Part shown: positions 1-10,463 of the stretch, piece after piece | Position numbering within the stretch: the stretch's first letter is position 1 | Layout of the letters: each line of letters starts with the position of its first letter | DNA from: Craterostigma plantagineum | Lineage: Eukaryota > Streptophyta > Magnoliopsida > Lamiales > Linderniaceae | Length of the DNA: 64,000 nt | Direction of reading: 5' to 3' | Assembly (NCBI GenBank): GCA_027422505.1 | Contig: JAPQWV010000001.1 | Coordinates: 8,308,001-8,372,000, forward strand | Notes under the pieces: model-generated | The model's input: the letters and a program-made list of their open reading frames with translations, nothing else | Told to the model about the DNA's origin: nothing | Database searches by the model: none | Made by a program: the position numbers and the translations under genes

Positions 1-44
1 GGCGGGGTCACGCTGAGCGGTGGAGCGGCTTCGACCCATAGTAC

Positions 45-645
45 CTAGAAGATGGATGTGAGCTCAAAGGAAATATAACGATTAAATTCAAAGCAACTCG
101 ACTCTACCAAAATAGCTACGAGACTGACGATTCTTTAACAGGCACATAAGAACACTTCAATGCGGCATTTTGTCGAACATGTTATGGGTGAGTTCAACTA
201 TGCATTTGAAGGTCGAAAATTAACCATCTACGCTCATTTTTGGGCTTCACACGATGAACTAAAACTGAATAAACCACAGAAAGTCACGAATTTCGCCAGC
301 AACTTCCAAAAATCCCTAAAATTCGAAATTAGGGTTTCTCACACAATCATCAATTTCATGGTGGAAATCAAGAAATTAGGCGAACCCAATGTATTTATAG
401 CATGTATCTGATCATGAAAGAGCAAGAAAATCACCAAATTAGACCAATTTTCGAAAATCCCCAAATTGGAAATTTAGGGTTCATCATAAAAATCGAATTT
501 CATGGCCAAACTCAACGAATTATGCATACCCATAACAATCCTAACGAGTTTTAGACACATAAAAACATAATCATACCCGAATTTAGCAACAATTGACAAA
601 ATTCCCAATTTTCAAAATGAAGTGAGGTAGAGAAGAGAATCATAC
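45..645 (-). other. candidate leader intron before the env-position ORF of copy C
   Basis: On the minus strand a donor-like ACAAG/GTATGA (intron from 645) and an acceptor-like TTCTAG (intron end at 45) enclose 601 bases without a coding signal. An ATG follows at 39-37 and opens a short reading frame rich in Arg and Ser that leaves the window. Copy D has the same two sites 608 bases apart (63,017-63,624). Athila-type elements are known to place an env-like ORF after pol, and a spliced leader is the retroviral way to express it; splicing here is inference. The 83-residue frame at 160-411 on the other strand lies inside this stretch and has no support. Confidence 0.4.
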
Positions 646-850
646 CTTGTGAGCTTAATCGAGGTTAAATCTAACAACCGGGTTTGGTAAGGTTTCGCCG
701 GAGGTACGACGGTAGTGGTGCAGTGCGGCAGTTGTGGGGTGGTGGTCGATGGTGATTTTTTGGTTTTGGGTGGTAGGTGATGGCGTGAGGAGAAGAAGAA
801 CGAAAGAGAGAGAGGGAAAAGGAGAAGATGGAGCGATTTTTTTTTAGCCC

Positions 851-1092
851 GCACATGTCACGGCGTGAAGCATACGCTTCTGGCTCTGACTAGAGACAGA
901 AAGGGCCACTGGACCAAGTCAAGGCCGTGAAGCTTAAGCTTCTTGCCGTGACAAAGCACAACGATATTTTTTTTAAATATAAAAGACGTAATAGTCACGG
1001 CCATGACACTTAAGTCTCTGGCCGTGACACGCAGCAGCAAGTGCCTCTGGGCACATTCACGGCCGTGAAGCTTAAGCTTCTGGCCGTGAGCT
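851..1092. repeat. palindrome array between pol and env-position ORF, copy C
   Basis: Three to four irregular units of about 65-80 bp carry CACGGCCGTGA-type palindromes and the 14-bp perfect palindrome GAAGCTTAAGCTTC, arranged as CACGGCC, then the HindIII-like palindrome, then CACGGCCGTGA. The same arrangement lies at the same place in copy D (62,565-62,792). A related array lies in the LTRs of copies B and D. Confidence 0.75.
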
Positions 1093-1204
1093 GCCTAGAT
1101 TTTTTTTTATTTACTCTAAGGTCTAAAACATAAACAAAAATACATGGGTTGCCTCCCAAGAAGCGCTTTCTTTACCGTTTATAGCTGGACGTACCTTTGT
1201 TTGC

Positions 1205-2630
1205 TCAAGATGGCTGGAAGTCCAGGTATAGCACATCTTTTTCGTTCACGTCTCCCTCGCCTCCATGATAGTGCATTAACATGTGGCCGTTCACCTTGAA
1301 AGTACCCTGCTCCATACCTGAAATCTCGTCAGTACCGTAAGGGAAAGCACGAGTATCAGTGAACGGTCCCGACCAACGTGATCTACGTTTGTCGGGAAAA
1401 AGCCTAAGTCGAGAGTTAAATAAGCGGACTTGGTCCCCTTCTTGAAACTCTCGCCTTTGCCTAATTTTCTTGTCATGATAAGCTTTCGAGCGTTCCTTAT
1501 ACATTCGAGCGTTATCATAGGCCGATAAACGCCAGTAATCTAACTCGTTGATTTGGAGTTGCCGCTTTCCGCTGGCGTTTCCTAAATCAAGATTTAAGGA
1601 CTTGATCGCCCAGTAAGCTTTGTGCTCGATTTCTACGGGAGGTGGCACGCCTTCCCATAGACTAATCTATACGGTGTAGTACCTATGGGTATCTTATATG
1701 TGGTCCTATATGCCCAAAGTGCATCATTCAACTTATTTGCCCACTCCCTACGGTTCCCTTCTATGGTCTTTTCTAAAATGCATTTCAACTCACGGTTCAC
1801 TACTTCGACCTGACCGTTAGCTTGTGGGTGGTAAGGGGTGGATAGGCTGTGTCTAACACCGTAACGTTCTAACATGCGTGCAAACTGGGTGTTACAGAAA
1901 TGAGTGCCTCTATCGCTAATGATGCATCTGGGTGCTCCAAAACGTGAAAATAAGGCTCGTAAAAATCTAACGATGACTCTAGCATCGTTCGTGGGCAAAG
2001 CTTGCGCCTCGGCCCACTTAGATACGTAATCAACAGCAAGTAGAATGTACTTATTATTATATGAGCTAGGAAATGAACCCATAAAATCTATACCCCATAC
2101 GTCGAAAATTTCGCATACCAAAATGAAGTTCTGAGGCATTTCGTCGCGTTTCGAGATATTACCTACGCGCTGACACTGATCACAAGTGTCAACGTACCTT
2201 TGAGTGTCCGTGAGAATTGTTGGCCAGTAGAACCCGCTTTCTAGCACCTTCTGGGCGGTTCTGTTGGCTGCAGTGCCCTCCGGTCGGTCCGCTGTGGCAG
2301 TGACTCAGAATCTGTGTCGTCTCTGGAAAGAGACGCATCGACGTATCACCTGGTCCGCACATCGCCTGAAAAGTTACAGATCTTCCCAAAAATAGTACCT
2401 CAGATCAGAAAAGAATTTCTTCTTTTGCTGACTAGTGTACTCCTTTGGTAGGACTCCCACAACAAGATAGTTAGCAAAATCTGCAAATCATGGGGTATCG
2501 TCACTTACCACTTGTATCGATTACAGGTGCTCGTCTGAGAATCTGTCTTGTACAGCCCTTCCGTCCTTGTGGTATATCTCGGACTCCTCTAGTCGAGAGA
2601 GGTGATCCGCCGCTAAGTTTTCTGCACCCT
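1205..2630 (-). pseudogene. Ty3/gypsy integrase (copy C), broken
   Basis: The main frame (2,247-1,633) carries the end of the zinc-binding domain (CDQCQRVG) and the catalytic core, with the first Asp in GIDFMG, the second in ISDRGTHF and the Glu in GQVEVVNRE. The core therefore looks complete. The C-terminal domain continues at 1,648-1,205 in another frame, from KAYWAIKSLNLD to the substrate-binding-like YHDKK and FNSRLRLFP segments. This gives a frameshift at about 1,640. The zinc-domain start (2,389-2,250) is also out of frame. The enzyme would insert element cDNA into the genome. The linker to RNase H (ADHLSR-like) ends exactly at copia-1's TSD. It matches copy D's integrase at 61,130-62,470 but is better preserved. 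Confidence 0.9.
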
Positions 2631-2958
2631 TGTTGGAACTATTTTATTGTATTCAATTAATATAGTTATCGTGTCTTGCTATGCATAGTAGTAGTCTTGG
2701 GTCGAATTGTAATTAGTCATATTATAAGGCTACTGGTGTAAATATACCACGAGATAGGGCTGCAGGAGTGCGCTTTTTATGGTTTTCAGATCAGAAAATT
2801 AGAATCGAGAATTTTGGAGAGAAGAATTAGCGCCAAACCCTTGCTTTCAACGTTTTTTCTCTCGTAAGCTTTCAACTAGGTAATCTTCGATCTTAAATCT
2901 GAATTTCTAAAGATTATCAATCGGTTCGATCTGTGTTTGATAAAAAAAGGACCTAACA
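2631..2958 (+). repeat. copia-1 5' LTR, lacking its TATA segment
   Basis: A TG...CA repeat of 328 bp. Compared with the 3' LTR (9,638-9,986, 349 bp) it has about nine substitutions by eye and lacks about 21 bases at ~2,756-2,764. The missing piece holds the TATA box and one arm of the promoter inverted repeat. Confidence 0.93.
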
Positions 2959-2960
2959 AT

Positions 2961-2972
2961 TGGTATCAGAGC
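2961..2972 (+). other. copia-1 primer-binding site (initiator tRNA-Met)
   Basis: TGGTATCAGAGC, two bases after the LTR end. It is the standard plant Ty1/copia primer site, complementary to the 3' end of initiator tRNA-Met, where minus-strand cDNA would start. Confidence 0.95.
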
Positions 2973-4649
2973 CAAACGTGTTAGGATTTGGATTAAATTT
3001 GAACTGGTTTTGATTTTTCGAAACTGTTTTTTTTTTTCAATATCGCGCACTGTTCTTCGTCAAAATTGGATTTAATTCATCACAATTCGACTTGATTTGC
3101 TGTTATTGATGTTAGATTATGTGTTTCTATTTGATCTGAGCTTGTTTTTATCCAATCGAACTAATAATTTCTGCGAATTTTGAAGGTGAGAGCCATTGCG
3201 TTCTTTGAACTGCTCTTAAGAACTTCGACCTAATTTCTCAAAAATTCGATTCGTTTTGCTGATTTTGTTGTTCTATCGAGTGCTTCTAACATCTCTGAGC
3301 GTATTTCTGATCGATTGAACTAACTTCTGGGCGAATTTTTGAAGATTGAGTGAAATCCTCTTTGCACTGTTCTTCGCTATTTTTCTAAAATCAGAATGAT
3401 TTTGCTTTGATTTTGCTAAATCGATAGTTTGTTCGTGTCATCTGCTTGATTTCAATCAATAACCCAAGCTGAGTTCGAACGATTTTGAGATTGGATCGAG
3501 ATTTCTTTGGTTGTTCGTCTGCGACTGCTTTCCAGTTCGTCTCTGTTTTTCGTTCATCATCATCGAAAAAAATTTTCGCTTGAGAAATCAGTCAACGCGA
3601 GAAACCTGTTTTCGATCGCAAAATCCGTTCTACAAAGGTTTCCGATCGAAAATTTCTTGTCTGAATTTTATTTCCGTGAAAAAGTAGCTTCTCTGAGGCA
3701 CCACATCATCTCTGTTCGACGCTCAACATCGAAGAAAATTCTGTTTTAAGCTCGAGAAATCTTATCCAAGCAAGAAACTTGGGTCAACGATCGGAAACTT
3801 GTTCGAGAACTATTTACCATCGAAAATCGTCGGAATTTTTTTCGATCGAAAAATCTGAAATCTTCATCTTCTTCGCTCGCTCGCATACAGCTACGGAGAT
3901 ACATACAATTGCAGGGATATTTACATTACTAACCCAGAAATATTGTTTTAGTCCCTGCAGGTATATTTTAATCCCTTATTGTTTTCAATTTAGTCCAGAA
4001 CGTTCTGATCTAGTCCTAAATTTTCAATTTAACTCCAGAACTTTCAATTTTATTCAATTCTCACTCATTTACGTGATTTTACGTTCGCAATTTTTTTTAG
4101 TTGCTTTTACAGGTTTGTCGTCGCAAAACTGTTTTTCGCTCGCAAAACCTTTTGCGATCGAAAAATTTGATTTTAAAGGTTTAGATATTAAATTCTCAAA
4201 ACGACGATGTTTTATCAAATCGCAAAACTTTTACGATCGTAAAACTATATTTAACTGTTTGAAGTCCAAAACTATTTTCTAAAAACAGTACCTCGTCGAA
4301 AAACTTAACAATCAAAAACAGTGCTCCACATATTCACTCGAAAAACTTTTAATCGAGAATTATTTTCGATTGAAAACAGTGCTTTATATTGACATTAAAA
4401 AAAAAACTTGATAAAATATTTTTCGATCGAAAACAGTAACCTTCAATTGGCACATATAGAAAAAGCTTTTGGTATATACTATTAAATTTTTAAATCAAAC
4501 TTTATAAACCAAAATCTTTTCGAAAACTGAAATTTTAAAAGCCAAATATTTTAATCAGTATTAAAAAAATCCAAATCACAAAACACGTTAAAGATCCAAA
4601 TATCCAACAAAATTTTAAAAATAAATAAATAAAAATATTACAAACCGAA
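2973..4649 (+). other. copia-1 long untranslated leader with TTTCGATCGAAA-type palindromes
   Basis: This 1.7-kb stretch separates the primer site from the gag start codon at 4,650. It holds no convincing gene; the frames at 3,507-3,749 and 3,779-4,282 are not conserved in relatives. It is AT-rich and strewn with palindromic words built on TTCGATCGAAAA and its variants, densest at 3,560-4,440. Copia-2 and copia-3 have equally long leaders with the same kind of words. Confidence 0.7.
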
Positions 4650-6307
4650 ATGGACACCTACTCAATTACTCGATCTGATGACACTAGCTCTGACGACTTT
4701 AGCTCGTACATTGATGAACAACTGAAGGAGTTTGCGCATCAACTACGATTAATTGAGAAGGAGTTAAAGAAGAAGTCCACAAAGACCAAGTCACGCTCAA
4801 AGAAGCAAGAGACTACAAATTTCGAACAAAAGACGCACTTGGCTTTGGAACACGAAGATGAAACTAACACATCCTCTAAGGAGGCAGTGATTTCTAACTC
4901 GACGTTGTTTAAAATGTTAGAATCCTTACAAACTAGGTATGCTAACATGAAAAATGAGCGGAAAGTACAACGAAGTTAGAAAACAAATTAACTAAGTCTA
5001 AGGAGGAAATAGCTAGTCTCGAATATAAGCTTAGGAGCTCTAGTGCGAAAATTGAAGAATTATCTAAGAGCACCAATATTAGCGAGACTAAGTATATTCC
5101 CTTAGAGAAGCATAGGTTGATAGTAAAAGAATTAGAGGACAGGCTAGACAACAACCATAAATGTCTACTTAGGAATCTAGACGATAAAAGTCTTCTTAAA
5201 TGTAGACTAGAAGGTATGAGCAAAAAGGTCACTAGTCTAGAACCAGAAATAGATAAATCTAATTCTAAGAATAGTGAATTAAGAAAGAGTCTAGACACCT
5301 GTCAAGCCGAGAAGAGCACTGCTCAAAATAACTATGCTTTCTTAAGAGAAGAACGTGGGAAGCTCTATTCTAAGATTAATCAATTAGAAAATCTTCTTGC
5401 GATTTCTAAGACCAAGGAAGCACAACACATTCTAAAAATTCTTCTTCCGTCGGTATACCTTCTATTCTTAAGAAAATAGAGGATTTAAATTCTACATTAG
5501 AAACAGAAAGAAAGAATTTTGAAGTAGAGAAGGATACACTTCTAACGGAGATATCTAGTCTCAAAGCTTCCTCGTGTTCAAAACATGATCAAGGAACGCA
5601 AACGGATGATCTCGTTCCTACCACCGAAACAGCTTCTACTAATTCTACGTCAATCTTGACCAAAGCTGAAATTCAAAGTAAAGTCCCGCACTTTCTATAG
5701 CGAAGGAAGAAGTCCCATGGAAATGGGAGAACGGAAAAGCTCCACAACGGATTATAAAGATCAAAAGTCTTCCTCTCCCGTTCATAAAAAGAAAATCTTT
5801 CACGAAAATATTTCAAGTTCTAGCGCACAAACTTCATCGTGTGCTTCAAATGATCCTACTAATTGTTCATTTAAAAAGCCTAAACTTGAAAATAATTTTC
5901 GAAATTCTTATAATCATTATGAGAAAAATATGCATTCTCCATGTAGGAAATATGATACATCTGGTTTACATGCTTATCATTCTATTTGCTCATATTCTTA
6001 CATGAAATATCCAGTCAAAGTCAAATCTAAAAAACATTTATTACGACTGGGCAATGAGAAGATCTTTAAAAATACACATTCTAGGAGCACATTCTCGAAA
6101 GCTGAATTTTCATATCCGTGTAAAGTCATGCAAAAATGGATTCCTACGTCGGATATCAAGTCACGGAGTCCTAGTCAAAAATGTGTTCCTAAGACTATAT
6201 CTTCGACCAACTTAGGCTCGCAATCTAATTTTACACGATTTACGACTAACTCGTTTTCTGCTAATAAGGGAGGACTCATACGACAATGGGTACCAAAGTC
6301 CCGATAG
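4650..6307 (+). pseudogene. Gag with internal deletions (copia-1): coiled-coil part only
   Basis: The frame opens with MDTYS, equivalent to the MDAYS start of copia-2 Gag. It passes at once to the Asp/Ser-rich linker and Lys-rich stretch, so the capsid-like N-terminal domain is missing. The CCHC zinc knuckle is missing too, because the frame jumps from the basic linker to the acidic segment before the coiled coil. The long coiled coil is retained (MLESLQTRYANMK, then the ELEDRLDNN and LREERGKLYSKI segments). Frameshifts lie near 4,965 and 5,430. The last frame (5,717-6,307) ends in QWVPKSR and a stop, the same Gag end as in copia-2 and copia-3. Just past it, out of frame, is a decayed protease active site at ~6,325-6,365. 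Confidence 0.8.
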
Positions 6308-6574
6308 TTTTACAGATTTCCCTCATGTATGGTACTGCGATGATAGTTGCTCCACATACATGATCAAGGGCGAGCGGCAGAGCAACTACAAGAAATCCCT
6401 ACCAAAGCGACAAACTCGGTGACAAAATTCCTTACTCATTTTTTCTAAAAGTGCTAAATTTTTAGGATGAGTCACTATTAATTTTCTTAGGGAGTACATT
6501 ATGCATCTGAGCTAAAATGTTAAATGCCAAATTTTTTTAAACATTTATCATGCATTTTACGCATATAGCTATAA

Positions 6575-6614
6575 ATAATAATAATAATAATAATAGTAAT
6601 AATAATAATAATAA
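6575..6614. repeat. AAT trinucleotide microsatellite
   Basis: About 13 consecutive AAT units with one interruption (TAGTAAT), inside the copia-1 spacer. Confidence 0.9.
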
Positions 6615-7419
6615 ACCAATCATGCATTTTTTCTCTTTTATTCTCATGCATCTTCATTTTTTTGAAAAATAAAAAAATAATAATAATAGAAATAAAACAT
6701 TAAAAAAAATTCATGCATTTTTACTTAATTTTTTTTCTTTGTTTTCATATCATGTTCATTTTTTTCCTTAATAACAAAGAAATTTTGAAAAATTACATTA
6801 AACTAAAACAAAAACAGCGAAAAAAATGGGGAGTGACGAATACTCAATCTACTTTGATTTGTTCACAAAAATCTTTCCTTGATATATGATTGGTTATTTG
6901 CTTAATATTGTTTGTCTAGTCGCATTCTTTTGTCTAAAGATCACTCGTTTGTTCCACTAGACACAAAGCCACATCATATATGTGAGATTCTGAGCCTTGT
7001 TATTTTTTTTGGGAATTTATCCTTGAGCGAGTCACACATCAAATGTTTGTCTTAACTTGTATTTCTTGGCCTCATACTCGCATTGCGTCAGATTGTTAGG
7101 AAAATGATTAGGGCACGTAGGAAAATTCCTCACTTGGCCAAATCCTTGAAATTATTCCTCTAGTCATCCCTTTTTAGCCTTCTCCGATGTCCTTTTCTTC
7201 ATTTGTATCCCGATCAAGCCTTCAACCGTAATTCATAAATTTCGGAGGGTTGCGTAACGAGAAAAGGAGGGGGAGAAATAGGCGACGAAAGAAAAAGAAG
7301 AAAATGATGATAAAAGGAGGTGGAAAACGCACCAGAGGAATGCTCAACGCACAATAAATAGTCCAAAAGAACCTGCCTTCCTAATTATTGAAATCTTCTA
7401 GAAATCATAAGAAGAGGGC

Positions 7420-7569
7420 ATGGATCTTGCTGTGAACTTCTCCTTCGATAATCTTGTATACTCGTCAAAACGGCTAGAAGAAGGGCACCACGAAGTGAAC
7501 TTCTCCAACGATAATCTGATCTTATATCGAGACAACGAGAGAGCACGGCCTTGGGTTCGAATTCCATAA
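7420..7569 (+). CDS. small conserved ORF in copia-1 spacer (49 aa), unknown
   Basis: It runs from ATG to TAA and contains two copies of a VNFSxDNL-type repeat separated by RLEEGHHE, ending WVRIP. Copia-2 has the same frame, ending at the equivalent stop (18,739-18,587, 50 aa, ending RVRIP). In copia-2 the frame is also open upstream to an ATG at 18,802, where copia-1 has stops. The shared repeat is also visible in the DNA, so the frame may survive only because the copies are recent relatives. No signal peptide, membrane segment or known motif is seen. Confidence 0.25.
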   Translation: MDLAVNFSFDNLVYSSKRLEEGHHEVNFSNDNLILYRDNERARPWVRIP

Positions 7570-8576
7570 ATGTGAACTTCTCCAAATCGATAATCTTTGA
7601 AACCTCTCTAGGAATTAAAAGAAGAGGAGCACGGTATCGACCCGAGAACCAACAAGAAGAACTTCGCCTTAGATAATCTCTCAGCCTCGTAGAGAAGTGG
7701 AGCTTCAGCTTGAGCAAGTGTAGAATAATATGAAAAAGTTTAAGGATGGAAAAGAAAATGCCGGTGAAGAGGACAACGAAGAAAAGGAAGAAGATCTTTA
7801 GTCCACGATTCCTAAATATTTTCCTTCCCTTCTAAGTCAGAACCAAAATACTAAATTCCTCAAAAATCCCTTTGATTCCGAATAGACGGTCTCTCGCTCG
7901 GTGAAATGATTAGAAGCGCCTTGATAGCAGGTTAATTGATATAATTTTGCTTGTGTTGACATGAGTGATATATCTAGTTTATAAATCCCGTGATAAAAAT
8001 AATTGAGCGCTAGAGCGAACCTCGTGAGAGTTGTCGAAATGGATCACTCTATGAAATTAGGACTTGAGTTTGATGACGTGACTTGACGGCAAATTATTAT
8101 TCTATGTGTCATGTGAAATATTTGCGTGGAGATGATCAAAGTGACGTAATCTGACCCCAAAACAAAATAAAAAAAGGGAAAAATAAAAAGTAATAATAAT
8201 AAATATAAAAATCGTATAGTCTTGTTTCAAAATTTTCTTACTTTTATTTTCTTTGCAAATTTTTTATATTTTCCATGCATTTTTTCTTATATTTTTGCAT
8301 TTATTTTTACTTTGCATTTTTCTTATGCATGAAAACATTTCGCACATTTTCAAATGCATTTGCACATGCATTGGCACAGACTTGTTTAAAGGCAAAATAT
8401 TTCTTGCTTATATGGTTACGCAAATTTTCATATGCATGCTTAGGAGTTCATGCATATATGCTAAAATGATTATATGCGTTTCTACTCGTTGTTTCATATG
8501 TGTTACATTCTCATATGCATATCTTGGCGAATATGTATATCTTTGCGAAATTGTTAAACACTATATGCACACTTTT

Positions 8577-8722
8577 TGAGGGGGAGTCAAGATTCTTAGG
8601 TGTGAAAACATGAATTAAGGGGGAGAATGAAAAATTACTCTATTATTTTAAAATTACTCCTTAAGTAAATTTCTGCTGAGCATTATCTGAGGGGGAGTAA
8701 TATGCTTTTAAGGGGAGTAATT
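8577..8722 (+). repeat. cluster of internal polypurine tracts (copia-1)
   Basis: Four tracts of the form GAGGGGGAGT or AAGGGGAGT occur at about 8,577, 8,618, 8,688 and 8,710, and a lone one occurs at ~9,377. They copy the core of the true PPT (9,624-9,637). Equivalent clusters occur in copia-2 (17,325-17,622) and copia-3 (33,437-33,545). Confidence 0.6.
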
Positions 8723-8853
8723 TTTTTTCTTTTGTAATTCATGTCTACATTTAACTTTAACGGTTACTCTTGACTCACTACTCTCATTTAGTATGAAAAG
8801 CATAAACGACTAAATCCTCGAGGGAGCCTTATAATGATTTTCAGGTATATGAA

Positions 8854-9637
8854 GTGGATGCATTTCAAGAAGATCGTCCAACCACTTCTCAGAAGCTTAC
8901 CCTTGAAGATTTAGCAAATGAAAAACAAGTCGGTCAATCCACCAATTTCCGCCGTGCGTACCACTCTGAAGCCGGACTCTCTCACAACGTCACATTCAAA
9001 GGAGGCTCGGTACAACTTAAAACAATCAAAGAAAGAGACGGCCTACCTTCTTCCGGAACTAGAGACGCTTCTTCGAGGCTGAACCAGACAACTTCCATTC
9101 GGAGAAGACGAATCTGGCGAAACGGAGAAGATGGCTAAACCCCGAGCCCTCTCCTCGACTCTCTCATGTCCCTTGCTTCCGGAAGAAGAAGCAAGGACTG
9201 AGGATATGACAAGTGACTCAAGCATCATCAAGGACTGAAGTTGCCAACTGTGTCCACTGCATCAAGGACCGAAGTTGCCAACCTTGTCCACTGCATCAAT
9301 GATCGAAGTTGCCAACCGTGTTCACATCTCCAAACCTCACATCGGACGCCCCGATCAACACAAGGTTGACCCAAATAGGGGGAGTTTCGAGTTTCGTGTG
9401 CTTTCAACGGGAGAAATGGAATGCGGACTTTCTAAATTCGGGAAGAATACTTCGTACATCTTACGGCATTTAGGAGAAGAACTTGAAAAGAATATTGGAA
9501 GAAAAAGCCGATGCCTAGAAGACCAGGTGAGCTTGAAGACATTCTAAAGAGGAGATTTTGTGGACTCGAGGACTCTTTCCATTTGCAAGAAGAAGATAAC
9601 CCGCGCTACATTGGAAATTGAATACAAAGGGGGAGAT
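8854..9637 (+). pseudogene. copia-1 3' segment, decayed, ending in the polypurine tract
   Basis: This occupies the place of the extra 3' ORF seen in copia-2 and copia-3. Frames at 8,854-9,138 (94 aa, basic and Ser-rich) and 9,275-9,547 (90 aa) do not visibly match that ORF, so homology is unproven. A 34-bp tandem repeat (9,232-9,333) interrupts it. The segment ends in ACAAAGGGGGAGAT (9,624-9,637), the polypurine tract for plus-strand priming directly against the 3' LTR. Confidence 0.45.
9232..9333 (+). repeat. 34-bp tandem repeat, three copies
   Basis: Units start at 9,232, 9,266 and 9,300. Each carries GAAGTTGCCAAC followed by GTCCACTGCATCAA or a close variant. The period is not a multiple of three, which argues against a coding repeat. 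Confidence 0.85.
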
Positions 9638-9986
9638 TGTTGGAACTATTTTATTGTATTCAATTAATATAGTTATCGTGTCTTGCTATGCATAGTAGTA
9701 GTCTTGGACCGAATTGTAATTAGTCATATTATAGGACTACTGGTGTAAATATACCACGAGATGGTATATATAAGTGAACTCCTTAGGAAATAAGGAGTGC
9801 GCTTTTTATGGTTTTCAGATCAAAAAATTAGAATCGAGAATTTTGGAGAGAAGAATTAGCGCCAAACCCTTGCTTTCAACGTTTCTTCTCTCGTAAGCTT
9901 TCAACTAGGTAATCTTCGATCTTAAATCTGAATTTCTAAAGATTATCAATCGATTCGATCTATGTTGGATAAAAAAGGACCTAACA
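9638..9986 (+). repeat. copia-1 3' LTR
   Basis: A 349-bp TG...CA repeat matching 2,631-2,958 but keeping the core promoter segment. It is followed by the second ACCCT duplication at 9,987-9,991, where the Athila RNase H sequence resumes. Confidence 0.94.
9749..9774 (+). promoter_or_regulatory. TATA box inside an inverted repeat, copia-1 3' LTR
   Basis: ATATACCA (9,749-9,756) and TGGTATAT (9,762-9,769) form perfect 8-bp arms around CGAGA. The right arm runs on into TATATATAAG, a strong TATA box. The 5' LTR lacks the right arm. Copia-2 and copia-3 LTRs have the same layout. Confidence 0.65.
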
Positions 9987-10463
9987 ACCCTTCTTGTCTC
10001 GGATCTCTATGTCGAACTCTTGACGTAGTAGGATCCAACTGATCAGTCGGGGGCTTCGCATCTGGCTTTGCTAACAAGTACTTAAGAGCAGAATGGTCAG
10101 TAAAAACAATAACCTTAGATAAGATAAGATATGACCTGAACTTGTCGAAAGCGAACACGACGGCTAATAACTCCTTTCCAGTGGCCGTGAAATTGGCCTG
10201 GGCCGCGTCTGGCATTTTATTCGCGTAGTAAATCGCATATTAGTTCAAAGGGTAGCTCCCAGTCGCGGGCGACCATAATAGGTGCTGCGATAAGTCGCTC
10301 CTTAAGTAAATTGAAAGCATGCAAGCACTCATCATTAAACTCAAACGGAGCATCTTTTTTCTAGAAGTCTAGACATAGGTCGTGCAATCTAAGGAAAGTC
10401 TTTAATAAACCTACAATAGAATCCAGCATGACCTAGAAAACTCCTAATCGACTTCTCGTTCGA
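9987..10463 (-). pseudogene. RNase H and end of RT (copy C)
   Basis: On the minus strand the RNase H part shows DAAQANF, then the [14 protein letters not shown] segment holding the catalytic Glu, then the [11 protein letters not shown] segment holding a catalytic Asp. Upstream (to 10,463) the wording matches the RT thumb/connection of copy D at 58,340-58,450, including the GHAGFYHRFI-type block. The frame is lost between the two. RT is cut off where the inverted LTR of copy A begins. Confidence 0.85.

Larger units (their letters stand above)
6308..8853 (+). other. copia-1 spacer between deleted pol and 3' segment
   Basis: A 2.5-kb AT-rich stretch whose blocks align with the copia-2 spacer (minus strand of 15,661-19,463). 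Shared parts include the region around the GAGTCACACATCAA word (~7,030; 19,080 in copia-2), a purine-rich repeat block at 7,385-7,717 holding several copies of GAACTTCTCCAACGATAATC, an ATG-TAA small ORF, and a block rich in ATGCATATG words (8,250-8,580). Conservation in a derivative that lost its enzymes suggests the spacer has a cis role or a product of its own. No known domain was recognised. Confidence 0.6.
2631..9986 (+). mobile_element. copia-1: non-autonomous Ty1/copia element with paired LTRs
   Basis: Both LTRs start TGTTGG and end CTAACA, and the insert is flanked by ACCCT at 2,626-2,630 and 9,987-9,991, a 5-bp target-site duplication. A primer site complementary to initiator tRNA-Met follows the 5' LTR and a polypurine tract precedes the 3' LTR. 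Inside are a shortened gag with coiled coil, a remnant of the protease active site, a 2.5-kb spacer and a decayed 3' segment. Integrase, RT and RNase H are absent: sequence jumps from the protease start (~6,400) to post-RNase-H spacer. It must have moved using another element's enzymes. Spacer similarity to copia-2 (15,661-19,463) makes a copia-2-like element the best helper candidate. Confidence 0.93.
1..10463 (-). mobile_element. Athila-like Ty3/gypsy copy C, internal part, split by copia-1
   Basis: Read on the minus strand this holds the end of reverse transcriptase, RNase H, integrase, a palindrome-rich spacer and the leader of an env-position ORF, the Ty3/gypsy order RT-RH-IN followed by an extra ORF. 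It matches copy D (53,204-64,000) segment by segment, with the ORF start at D 63,630 matching position 39 here. It is broken at 2,630/9,987 by copia-1: D around 61,080-61,130 runs without a gap across that point, giving the empty site. Its RT is cut at 10,463, where a plus-strand Athila LTR begins abruptly. No LTR of this copy lies inside the window. Stops and frameshifts make it non-functional. The Athila assignment rests on the RT/protease wording and the tRNA-Asp primer site of sister copies. Confidence 0.85.

Noticed and set aside
160..411. 83-codon plus-strand frame
   Set aside because: Lies in the candidate leader intron of Athila copy C on the other strand and is not kept in copy D.
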